Shown here: positions 35,379-41,802 of the stretch, piece after piece | How positions within the stretch are numbered: position 1 is the first letter of the stretch | How the letters are laid out: every line of letters begins with the position of its first letter | Origin: Candidatus Planktophila sp. | Lineage (GTDB): Bacteria > Actinomycetota > Actinomycetes > Nanopelagicales > Nanopelagicaceae | Assembly (NCBI GenBank): GCA_021741905.1 | Contig: JAIOWZ010000008.1 | Location: 1 to 41,802, forward strand | DNA length: 41,802 nucleotides | Direction of reading: 5' to 3' | Notes under the pieces: model-generated | Database searches by the model: none | Told to the model about the DNA's origin: nothing | What the model saw: only the letters and a program-made list of their open reading frames with translations | Position numbers and translations under genes: made by a program

Positions 35379-36479
35379 GTGGCAGATCATTACCAAACTT
35401 TAGGTGTCACAAAAGGATCAAGTTCTGATGAGATTAAAAAAGCCTACCGCAAACTAGCCCGCGAACTGCACCCAGATGTGAACCCTGACCCACATACGCA
35501 GGAAAGGTTTAAAGAAGTTACAGAAGCCTATGATGTTTTAAGTGATCCTCAAAAGCGTCAGTCCTATGACATGGGTGGAAGTAATTTTGGTGGCGCAAAC
35601 TTTGGTGGTGGATTTAGCGACATCATGGATGCATTCTTTGGTGGCGGGGGATCACGTGGACCACGTCCACGTACTCGTGCAGGGCAAGATTCACTCATCA
35701 GAATTCAAGTTGACCTGAATGAAGCATGCTTTGGAATAGAACGTGAAATAACAGTTGAATCAGCTGTTGTCTGCCCTAAGTGCACAGGTACTGGTTGTTT
35801 AGATGGTCAACATCCAGAAACATGTATGACCTGCAAGGGACGCGGAGAAACACAACAAGTTGTGCGCTCTGTTATCGGTCAAGTGATGACATCTCGTCCA
35901 TGTAATGCGTGTCAGGGATACGGCAGTGTGATCAAGAGCCCATGCCGTGAATGTGCTGGCGAGGGTCGTGTTCGTAGTCGCCAAACAATTGATGTGAAGA
36001 TTCCTGCCGGTGTTGAAACAGGCAACAGAATTCAGATGTCAGGTCGCGGTGAAGTTGGAGCAGGCGGTGGACCTGCCGGTGATTTGTATGTTGAAATCGT
36101 TGAAGAGCGTCATGAGTACTTAGTGCGAGAAGGTGACACCTTACATATGGCACTTGAGGTAACAATGATTGCCGCAGCACTTGGCACAACAGTTACCGTT
36201 GAATCACTCGATGGACCGGTAGATGTCAATCTGAAGCCTGGCACGCAAAGTGGCACACCTATTCTCATCAAAGGCAAGGGAATGACTCGCTTGCGCCGGG
36301 GCGATCGCGGAGACCTTATTGTTCATATAGAAGTAATTACTCCAACAAAATTAAGCAAAGATGAAGAGAAGATTCTGCGCTCATTTGCAGATGCTCGTGG
36401 TGAAAAAGCTAATGAAGCCCATGTAAAGGGCCAGGATGGATCAATCTTTAGCAAGATCAAGGGAGTGTTTCACAAGTAA
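35379..36479 (+). CDS. dnaJ: chaperone protein DnaJ
   Basis: A 366-aa type A Hsp40 that stimulates DnaK. J domain with HPD at 31-33, a Gly/Phe-rich linker (NFGGANFGGGFSD), four zinc motifs (CPKCTGTG, CMTCKGRG, CNACQGYG, CRECAGEG), and C-terminal substrate-binding domains. It corresponds to actinobacterial DnaJ2, encoded with hrcA. The GTG start directly follows the hrcA stop with no gap. It overlaps rsmE by one base (TAATG). Confidence 0.96.
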   Translation: MADHYQTLGVTKGSSSDEIKKAYRKLARELHPDVNPDPHTQERFKEVTEAYDVLSDPQKRQSYDMGGSNFGGANFGGGFSDIMDAFFGGGGSRGPRPRTRAGQDSLIRIQVDLNEACFGIEREITVESAVVCPKCTGTGCLDGQHPETCMTCKGRGETQQVVRSVIGQVMTSRPCNACQGYGSVIKSPCRECAGEGRVRSRQTIDVKIPAGVETGNRIQMSGRGEVGAGGGPAGDLYVEIVEERHEYLVREGDTLHMALEVTMIAAALGTTVTVESLDGPVDVNLKPGTQSGTPILIKGKGMTRLRRGDRGDLIVHIEVITPTKLSKDEEKILRSFADARGEKANEAHVKGQDGSIFSKIKGVFHK

Positions 36480-37189
36480 TGTTCACACTCTTTTTCGTAG
36501 ATGATTTGCCAACCACTGTTGGCCAGTCATACGAATTTGCAAATGATGATGCTAACCATGCAATTCGCGTATTGCGAATGCAGGTTGGTGCTGAATTTAT
36601 GCTCAGCGATGGCAAAGGTGCCTGGTCACAGGTTGTCGCACAAGAGGTAAAGAAAAAGTCTATGCAGGTTCGCGTCATGGAATCAGGATTCCAAGAACCA
36701 CTCGCAACAACAATCACCGTTGTTCAAGCATTGCCCAAAGGTGATCGCGCAAAAGAGGCTATAGAGTTATTAACAGAAGCTGGCGTTGACCGCATTGTTC
36801 CGTGGTCATCAGCGCGCAGCATCGGCAAAGGTTCAGAGAAGTTTGCCATCACAGCGCGTGAGGCAAGCAAGCAATCACGTAGACTTAGAATCCCAGAAGT
36901 AACAAATGTGGCAACAACAGCGCAGATCTGTGAGGCAATTGCGATTAGCGATTTGGCAATTGTTTTCCATGAAAGCGCCACAGCTAAGTTATCTGATCAA
37001 GTTTCAACTCATAACGTTGAGCATTTGCTCATCATCATCGGACCAGAAGGTGGCATCACCGATGAAGAGATTGCAGCCTTTACCGAGTGCGGTGCAAAAG
37101 TTGCACTTATGGGTCGACCAGTTCTGCGTTCGGCGCATGCTGGTATTGCCGCAGTTTCTGCCGTCTCTGCACTTTTAAGGGTATGGTAA
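36479..37189 (+). CDS. rsmE: 16S rRNA (uracil1498-N3)-methyltransferase
   Basis: A 236-aa SPOUT methyltransferase modifying U1498 in the decoding region. The N-terminal PUA-like domain contains NHAIRVLRMQVG. The knotted SAM-binding region near the C-terminus has IIGPEGGITDEEI and MGRPVLRSAHAGIAA, both diagnostic. Start ATG overlaps the dnaJ stop. Position after dnaJ is conserved in the phylum. Confidence 0.94.
   Translation: MFTLFFVDDLPTTVGQSYEFANDDANHAIRVLRMQVGAEFMLSDGKGAWSQVVAQEVKKKSMQVRVMESGFQEPLATTITVVQALPKGDRAKEAIELLTEAGVDRIVPWSSARSIGKGSEKFAITAREASKQSRRLRIPEVTNVATTAQICEAIAISDLAIVFHESATAKLSDQVSTHNVEHLLIIIGPEGGITDEEIAAFTECGAKVALMGRPVLRSAHAGIAAVSAVSALLRVW
37182..37187 (+). promoter_or_regulatory. 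-10 box of the leaderless HIT gene
   Basis: TATGGT, 6 nt, then the GTG start at 37194. It overlaps the last codons and stop of rsmE. Confidence 0.45.
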
Positions 37190-37193
37190 TTAC

Positions 37194-37541
37194 GTGGCCC
37201 TAGATTCCAACTGTGTTTTCTGCAAGATAATTGAGGGAGAAATCCCGGCCGACATCGTCTTGCGCAATGAAAACGTCGTTGCCTTTAATGATTTAAATCC
37301 TCAGGCACCGACACATGTGTTGCTGATCCCAACCTTGCACACAGAAAACGCCGCAGGCATTGCCCGTAATAGCGCGACCATGACAGCAGATCTTTTCTTA
37401 GCTGCCGATCAAATCGCAAAGGAACGTGGTCTTGAGGGCTATAGAACTGTTTTTAACACTGGAGAGGCTGCAGGACAGAGTGTTTTCCACGCTCATCTGC
37501 ATCTTTTGGGTGGGCGCGCCATGGCATGGCCACCCGGTTAA
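37194..37541 (+). CDS. HIT family protein (histidine triad nucleotide hydrolase)
   Basis: A 115-aa protein with CVFCKIIEGEIPA at the N-terminus and the triad H99-A-H101-L-H103 in VFHAHLHLLGGR. Members cleave adenosine phosphoramidates or related nucleotides (HinT type). Start GTG, apparently leaderless. It sits between rsmE and phoH, separated from phoH by 18 nt. Confidence 0.93.
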   Translation: MALDSNCVFCKIIEGEIPADIVLRNENVVAFNDLNPQAPTHVLLIPTLHTENAAGIARNSATMTADLFLAADQIAKERGLEGYRTVFNTGEAAGQSVFHAHLHLLGGRAMAWPPG

Positions 37542-37544
37542 AGA

Positions 37545-37550
37545 TAGATT
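37545..37550 (+). promoter_or_regulatory. possible -10 box for phoH
   Basis: TAGATT, 9 nt before the phoH ATG. A transcript would begin 2-3 nt before the start codon, so it would be almost leaderless. No Shine-Dalgarno is seen. Confidence 0.4.
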
Positions 37551-37559
37551 TACCCTTAT

Positions 37560-38543
37560 ATGGAGCGAACGCTGATCACCGTACCTAACGCCATTCCAAT
37601 GGTTGCTGTTGTGGGTCCGCATGATGACAATTTAAGAGTTATTGAAGCGGCTTTCCCATCTGTAAATATCACAGTGCGCGGTAATGAAATTACTTTGCGC
37701 GGTCCTCACATTGATTGTGCGCGATTAGAAAACTTATTTAACGAGATGATGGTCGTTATTCGCAGTGGAAATCTTCTTAATGTTGACGCCGTAAACCGGG
37801 CAATCGAAATGCTTGAACACGAACCTGTTGATCATCCCGCAGAGGTAATGTCACTCAACATTGTCAGCAATCGTGGTCGCACCATCCGCCCAAAGACAGC
37901 TAATCAAAAGCGCTATGTGGATGCTATTGAGGACCACACAATCACATTTGGTATTGGCCCTGCTGGTACGGGTAAGACTTATCTTGCAATGGCAATGGCT
38001 GTTGCGGCCCTGCAAGCGAAGAAGATCAACAGAATTATTCTGACTCGACCAGCTGTTGAAGCTGGTGAAAGTTTAGGTTTCTTGCCTGGCACTTTAAGTG
38101 AAAAGATTGATCCGTACCTGCGTCCATTATTTGATGCCCTGCATGACATGATCGATATCGACACAATTCCTCGCCTGATGCAATCAGGAATCATTGAAGT
38201 TGCACCATTGGCATATATGCGTGGTCGCACATTAAATGACGCCTTTGTTATCTTGGATGAGGCTCAAAACACCACACCAGAACAAATGAAAATGTTCCTG
38301 ACTCGTTTGGGCTTTGGTTCCAAAATGGTTATTACAGGTGATGTGACGCAGATAGATCTACCGAATTCACAAAAATCTGGCCTTAAAGTAGTTCGCGATA
38401 TCTTGCAGGAAATTGACGACATTGCATTCCTTGAGTTAACGGCTGAAGATGTTGTGCGCCATCGATTAATTGGGGACATTGTTAAGGCCTATGACAAGTT
38501 TGATGAAGCGCGACAGGGATTGCGACCAATTCGCCAACAATGA
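37560..38543 (+). CDS. phoH: PhoH family ATPase
   Basis: A 327-aa P-loop protein. Residues about 25-100 form the N-terminal PhoH (KH-like) part. Walker A is GPAGTGKT (133-140) and Walker B FVILDEAQNTTPEQM. RPAVEAGESLGFLPG is a family signature. PhoH is RNA-helicase-like and is often encoded with ybeY, suggesting a joint role in RNA metabolism. ATGA overlap with ybeY. Confidence 0.94.
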   Translation: MERTLITVPNAIPMVAVVGPHDDNLRVIEAAFPSVNITVRGNEITLRGPHIDCARLENLFNEMMVVIRSGNLLNVDAVNRAIEMLEHEPVDHPAEVMSLNIVSNRGRTIRPKTANQKRYVDAIEDHTITFGIGPAGTGKTYLAMAMAVAALQAKKINRIILTRPAVEAGESLGFLPGTLSEKIDPYLRPLFDALHDMIDIDTIPRLMQSGIIEVAPLAYMRGRTLNDAFVILDEAQNTTPEQMKMFLTRLGFGSKMVITGDVTQIDLPNSQKSGLKVVRDILQEIDDIAFLELTAEDVVRHRLIGDIVKAYDKFDEARQGLRPIRQQ

Positions 38544-38977
38544 CAATTGAAGTAATAAACACTTCAGGGCAATTAGTTCCGGCTACTGAAATAAACTCTC
38601 TGCTCACCTTTGCCTTGTTAGAACTTGAGCTGAACCCTGAGTGTGAGATAAATGTTTCATTTGTCGATGATGATTACATGACAGAGCTACACATCAAGTG
38701 GATGGATGAACCAGGAACCACAGATGTTCTTTCATTTCCTATGGATATGCCTGAGACACCAGGGGAGGCTGTAACACTTGGCGACATTGTGATTAGCCCA
38801 GTTGTTGCAGCAGAGCAGGCAGCACAACAAGGACATTCAATCGAACACGAGATTTTCATTCTAGCTACACATGGCTTGTTGCACATACTTGGCTACGACC
38901 ATGCAGATAAGGCGGAAGAAAAAACGATGTTTGAGCTTCAAGAAAAAATCGTAAGAGATTGGCAGAAAGGTTTATGA
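38540..38977 (+). CDS. ybeY: endoribonuclease YbeY
   Basis: A 145-aa metalloprotein needed for 16S rRNA 3' maturation and ribosome quality control. The zinc site is HGLLHILGYDH, with His111, His115 and His121. TDVLSFPMD and LGDIVIS are conserved. It overlaps phoH and the CorC-like gene by 4 nt at each end, so the three are probably coupled. Confidence 0.96.
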   Translation: MTIEVINTSGQLVPATEINSLLTFALLELELNPECEINVSFVDDDYMTELHIKWMDEPGTTDVLSFPMDMPETPGEAVTLGDIVISPVVAAEQAAQQGHSIEHEIFILATHGLLHILGYDHADKAEEKTMFELQEKIVRDWQKGL

Positions 38978-40251
38978 GCCCCATAGCGATAGTTAGCATT
39001 CTTCTTCTGCTTGTCTTTGCAGGGTTCTTGGCAGCATCTGAATCTGCTTTAACTTCGATTTCTCGTGTGGTCATTGAAGAGATCGAAGGCAAGCGTGGGA
39101 CCGCACTATTGCGCAAGTACACCGCGCAACCTGCGCGCTATCTGAATGTTATTTTGCTTGTTCGCAAGATCTGCGAGTTCACGGCAATAGTTCTTTTAGC
39201 TGTGATCTTGCGCCGTAATTTTCCAAGCGCACAGGCAATGGCGCTCACCGTTGCCATCATGGTTGTGCTTTCATATGTTGTCGTTGGTGTTGGTCCCCGT
39301 ACCTTGGGTAAGCAGCAACCTCACAAATACGCTAGATATGGAATTATCGTTGCTTACGGATTGGCATTCCTGCTCGGTCCCGTAACATCGCTACTGATTG
39401 CAGTTGGTAATGCAATAACACCTGGTAAGGGATTTAGATCTGGTCCCTTCACATCTGAAGCAGAACTCCGAGATCTTGTAGATCAAGCCCACGAGCGTGG
39501 CTTTGTGGAATCTGATGAACACGAGATGATTCACTCAGTTTTCGAACTAGGTGACACATTGGTTCGTGAATTAATGGTTCCTCGCACCGACATGGTCTGG
39601 GTTGAAAAGGACAAGAGTTTGCGTCAAGGTTTATCACTTGCGCTTCGAAGCGGGTATTCACGCATTCCGGTTGTTGGTGATGGCATCGATAACATTGTTG
39701 GAATTGTCTATGTAAAGGATTTAGCAAAGCGAGCACTTGATCACCACGAGGCCGAGCACACTGAAAAGATTGAACAGCTGATGCGCCCTGCCAACTTTGT
39801 TCCTGAAATCAAGATGGCCGATGATCTCCTCAAAGAGATGCAGAAGAACCAAATTCACCTTGCGATTGTTGTCGATGAATATGGCGGCACCGCTGGAATC
39901 ATTACAATTGAAGACATCATTGAAGAAATTGTGGGCGAAATCGAAGATGAGTTTGATGATGGGGAAGAAGATTTCATATGGTTAAGCCCCGACAAGGGAC
40001 GTGCAAAGGCAAATTTGCACATTGAAGATTTGGCAGATGAGTTGAAGATTGAGATTGAAAAAGATGAGTTTGAAGATATTGACAGTATTGGCGGATTAAT
40101 GGCGCAAAAGCTTGGCCGTGTACCAATCGCTGGATCAACAATTTCATGGCATGGCTTCTCAATCACATCAGAGCGCCCACAGGGGCGTCGTCGCAGAATC
40201 TCATCTGTTCTTGTCGAGCGTCTTGTTGAAGAGATTGAGGACGCTGAGTAA
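38974..40251 (+). CDS. CorC/HlyC-type CNNM-CBS membrane protein
   Basis: A 425-aa protein. The N-terminal CNNM/DUF21 domain (about 1-145) has several hydrophobic helices and ASESALTSISR. Two CBS domains (about 190-310) begin with MVPRTDMVWVEKD and include DEYGGTAGIITIEDIIEEIVGEIEDE. A C-terminal CorC_HlyC domain follows. The family is linked to Mg2+/Co2+ export; old hemolysin names are misleading. I use ATG 38974 (ATGA overlap with ybeY) over TTG 38959. Next in the usual actinobacterial order would be era, which is absent here. Confidence 0.92.
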   Translation: MSPIAIVSILLLLVFAGFLAASESALTSISRVVIEEIEGKRGTALLRKYTAQPARYLNVILLVRKICEFTAIVLLAVILRRNFPSAQAMALTVAIMVVLSYVVVGVGPRTLGKQQPHKYARYGIIVAYGLAFLLGPVTSLLIAVGNAITPGKGFRSGPFTSEAELRDLVDQAHERGFVESDEHEMIHSVFELGDTLVRELMVPRTDMVWVEKDKSLRQGLSLALRSGYSRIPVVGDGIDNIVGIVYVKDLAKRALDHHEAEHTEKIEQLMRPANFVPEIKMADDLLKEMQKNQIHLAIVVDEYGGTAGIITIEDIIEEIVGEIEDEFDDGEEDFIWLSPDKGRAKANLHIEDLADELKIEIEKDEFEDIDSIGGLMAQKLGRVPIAGSTISWHGFSITSERPQGRRRRISSVLVERLVEEIEDAE

Positions 40252-40254
40252 CGA

Positions 40255-40260
40255 TAGAAT
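40255..40260 (+). promoter_or_regulatory. -10 box of the leaderless FAH gene
   Basis: TAGAAT, 6 nt, then the ATG at 40267. No Shine-Dalgarno. It starts a new unit, FAH-gltX, after corC. Confidence 0.55.
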
Positions 40261-40266
40261 GCGCTC

Positions 40267-41052
40267 ATGCGTATCGTTCGATTCACCCCAGGCCCAGATG
40301 CTGGCTTAGGCCAAGACCCTTTGTTTGGGGTACTAGAAGATGATGGCCTGATCAGCATCATTAGCGGTGATCCGATCTACTCCGGAATCCAAAAGACTGC
40401 AGCAACTATCGCACTGAATAAGGTTCGCTTACTCGCACCGATTATTCCGAGATCAAAAGTTGTGTGTGTTGGCAAGAACTATGCAGATCACGCCGCTGAA
40501 ATGGGTGGGGTAGTACCGGATGAACCAATTATTTTCTTAAAGCCCAACACTTCTGTCATCGGCCCTAATGACACGATTGTGTGGCCCGAAATGTCAGAGC
40601 GTGTTGACCACGAAGCAGAGCTAGCAATTGTGATTGGTCGTATGTGCAAAGATGTTCCAAAAGAGCGAGTCAATGATGTGATCTTTGGCTACACCATCGC
40701 AAATGATGTGACCGCTCGTGATTTACAAAAGAGAGATGGTCAGTGGACCCGCGCGAAGAGCTTTGACACCTTCTGTCCTATTGGGCCATGGGTTGATACA
40801 GATTTCATACCTGGCACCCAAAAAATTACTGCCATCATTGCGGGAGAAGTAAAGCAATCAGCACAGATCAGCGACATGATTTTTGATGTGCCAACTATTA
40901 TTAACTTTGTCTCCCGCGTTATGACCTTGCTACCTGGTGACATTATTTTGACTGGAACACCAGCTGGCATTGGCCCGATGGTTGCTGGTGAAAAAGCCAC
41001 CATGGCTATTGAAGGACTTGGCGAACTAACTAACAAAATGAGTGCACGATGA
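40267..41052 (+). CDS. fumarylacetoacetate hydrolase (FAH) family protein
   Basis: A 261-aa enzyme. A short N-terminal domain is followed by the FAH fold with VGKNYADHAAEMG, metal ligands Glu116 and Glu118 in DHEAELAIVIG, Asp147 in GYTIANDVTARDLQ, and GTPAGIGPM near the C-terminus. Family members cleave or hydrate 2-oxo acids and catechol ring-cleavage products, or decarboxylate oxaloacetate; the substrate cannot be chosen from sequence. An FAH gene directly before gltX is conserved in Actinobacteria (Rv2993c-Rv2992c). It overlaps gltX by 4 nt (ATGA). Confidence 0.9.
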   Translation: MRIVRFTPGPDAGLGQDPLFGVLEDDGLISIISGDPIYSGIQKTAATIALNKVRLLAPIIPRSKVVCVGKNYADHAAEMGGVVPDEPIIFLKPNTSVIGPNDTIVWPEMSERVDHEAELAIVIGRMCKDVPKERVNDVIFGYTIANDVTARDLQKRDGQWTRAKSFDTFCPIGPWVDTDFIPGTQKITAIIAGEVKQSAQISDMIFDVPTIINFVSRVMTLLPGDIILTGTPAGIGPMVAGEKATMAIEGLGELTNKMSAR

Positions 41053-41802
41053 TGGCTAAAAAGGTCAAGGTTCGTTTTGCGCCATCTCCAACTGGTGACT
41101 TGCATGTTGGAAATATCCGTACTGCATTGTTTGACTGGGCATATGCCCGTCACACAGGCGGTACCTTTTTATTTCGTATTGAAGATACCGACACAACCCG
41201 CGTCACAGATGAGTACATCAACGCAGCGATAGATACTCTTAAATGGTTAGGTCTTGATTGGGATGAGGGCCCAGGAGTTGGTGGAGACAATGGTCCTTAC
41301 CTACAATCACAGCGCCTAGATATTTATGCGACATGGGCACAAAAGTTTTTAGATCAAGAAGATGCCTATCACTGCTACTGCTCACCAGATGAGTTAGAGG
41401 CAGTGCGCGAAGCACAACGCAAAGCCAATGTCGCACCTGGTTACAACGGACATTGCCGTGAGCTAACTGCAGAGCAAATCGCGGGTTACAAAGCCGAGGG
41501 CCGCGGGGCGGTAGTCCGCATGCGCATGCCTGATGGCAGCACAACATTTAACGACTTAATCCGTGGAGATGTTTCATTTGACCACAACTTTGTTCCAGAC
41601 TTTGTGTTGGTGCGCGCCGATGGTTCACCGCTCTACACGCTAGCTGTGGCAGTAGATGACATTTTGATGAAGGTGACACACGTACTACGCGGAGAAGATT
41701 TACTCTCATCAACCCCACGCCAGATTCGTGTGTATCAGGCAATGGGCGTTGACCTGGCTGATTACCCAGTATTTGCTCACCTTCCCTTTGTTATGGGCCA
41801 AG
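41049..41802 (+). CDS. gltX: glutamyl-tRNA synthetase (5' part, runs off the window)
   Basis: The first 251 codons of a class I synthetase. RFAPSPTGDLHVGNIRTALFDW carries the HVGN form of the HIGH motif (19-22). FRIEDTDTTRV and the LGLDWDEGP segment follow, then HCYCSPDELEA and DFVLVRADGSPLYTLAVAVDD typical of GluRS. No stop occurs before the window ends. The KMSKS region and anticodon domain lie beyond. ATG 41049 overlaps the FAH stop; ATG 41052 is an alternative. Confidence 0.95.
   Translation, partial: MMAKKVKVRFAPSPTGDLHVGNIRTALFDWAYARHTGGTFLFRIEDTDTTRVTDEYINAAIDTLKWLGLDWDEGPGVGGDNGPYLQSQRLDIYATWAQKFLDQEDAYHCYCSPDELEAVREAQRKANVAPGYNGHCRELTAEQIAGYKAEGRGAVVRMRMPDGSTTFNDLIRGDVSFDHNFVPDFVLVRADGSPLYTLAVAVDDILMKVTHVLRGEDLLSSTPRQIRVYQAMGVDLADYPVFAHLPFVMGQ

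Noticed and set aside
34600-35400. CIRCE operator controlling hrcA-dnaJ
   Set aside because: No TTAGCACTC/GAGTGCTAA or near match was found upstream of hrcA or dnaJ in this window.
1-41802. A new defence, CRISPR, toxin-antitoxin or biosynthetic system
   Set aside because: All but a few genes belong to well-known housekeeping families in conserved order. No nuclease-effector, antitoxin-like pair, polyketide/peptide synthetase or phage gene is visible.

Overview
The window looks like a chromosomal piece of a small-genome, moderate-GC actinobacterium. A freshwater Nanopelagicales (acI, Planktophila-like) relative is my best guess. This is inferred from gene order, very tight packing and a base composition that is low for the phylum; no rRNA is present to confirm it. 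Nearly all genes belong to a block whose order is conserved in Actinobacteria. In M. tuberculosis the equivalent runs from ettA (Rv2477c) through aglA, glbO, pepN, rpiB, tig, clpP1P2, clpX, valS, folC and ndk to rne, then rpsT, lepA, hemW, hrcA, dnaJ2, rsmE, phoH, ybeY and corC.

Layout. 1-5395 (+): ettA, a hot-dog thioesterase, a GH13 alpha-glucosidase, an MFS transporter and a group II truncated hemoglobin, packed with 1-4 nt overlaps or a few bases between genes. 5383-11047 is mixed-strand: a minimal MscS-type channel, an HNH endonuclease, a 57-aa membrane protein, pepN, trmB, rpiB, a strong bidirectional terminator and a small secreted protein. 11281-13204 is the only accessory-looking stretch: a secreted collagen-like protein, tRNA-Gly(TCC), two unrecognised small ORFs and tRNA-Pro(TGG). 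13244-23167 (+): trigger factor, ClpP1, ClpP2, an MFS protein, ClpX, ValS, FolC, a DUF4233 protein and Ndk. 23200-31250 (+): the elongasome MreB-MreC-MreD-PBP2-RodA, then RNase E/G. 31335-41802 (+): rpsT, lepA, hemW, hrcA, dnaJ, rsmE, a HIT protein, phoH, ybeY, a CorC/CNNM protein, an FAH-family hydrolase and the 5' part of gltX.

How the genes work together. The window combines translation quality control (EttA, EF4, S20, RsmE, TrmB, YbeY, ValS, GluRS, two tRNAs), proteostasis (Tig, ClpXP1P2, HrcA-DnaJ, PepN), RNA turnover (RNase E, YbeY, PhoH) and lateral wall growth (MreBCD-PBP2-RodA).

Points of interest. (1) HrcA is only 242 aa and appears to lack its middle domain in a clean in-frame way. 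(2) Many gene heads carry a TAnnnT-like -10 box 6-7 nt before the start codon with no Shine-Dalgarno, suggesting widespread leaderless initiation. (3) A divergent pair of secreted proteins between rpiB and tRNA-Gly includes 38 perfect Gly-X-Y triplets in one and a hendecad repeat plus a (G/P)-P-(K/R) tail in the other. (4) Two synteny junctions, rne/rpsT and corC/FAH-gltX, bring together genes usually separated in the phylum. I see no CRISPR array, prophage, insertion sequence or recognisable defence system. There is no gene-free stretch longer than 300 bases; the longest is 11048-11280.
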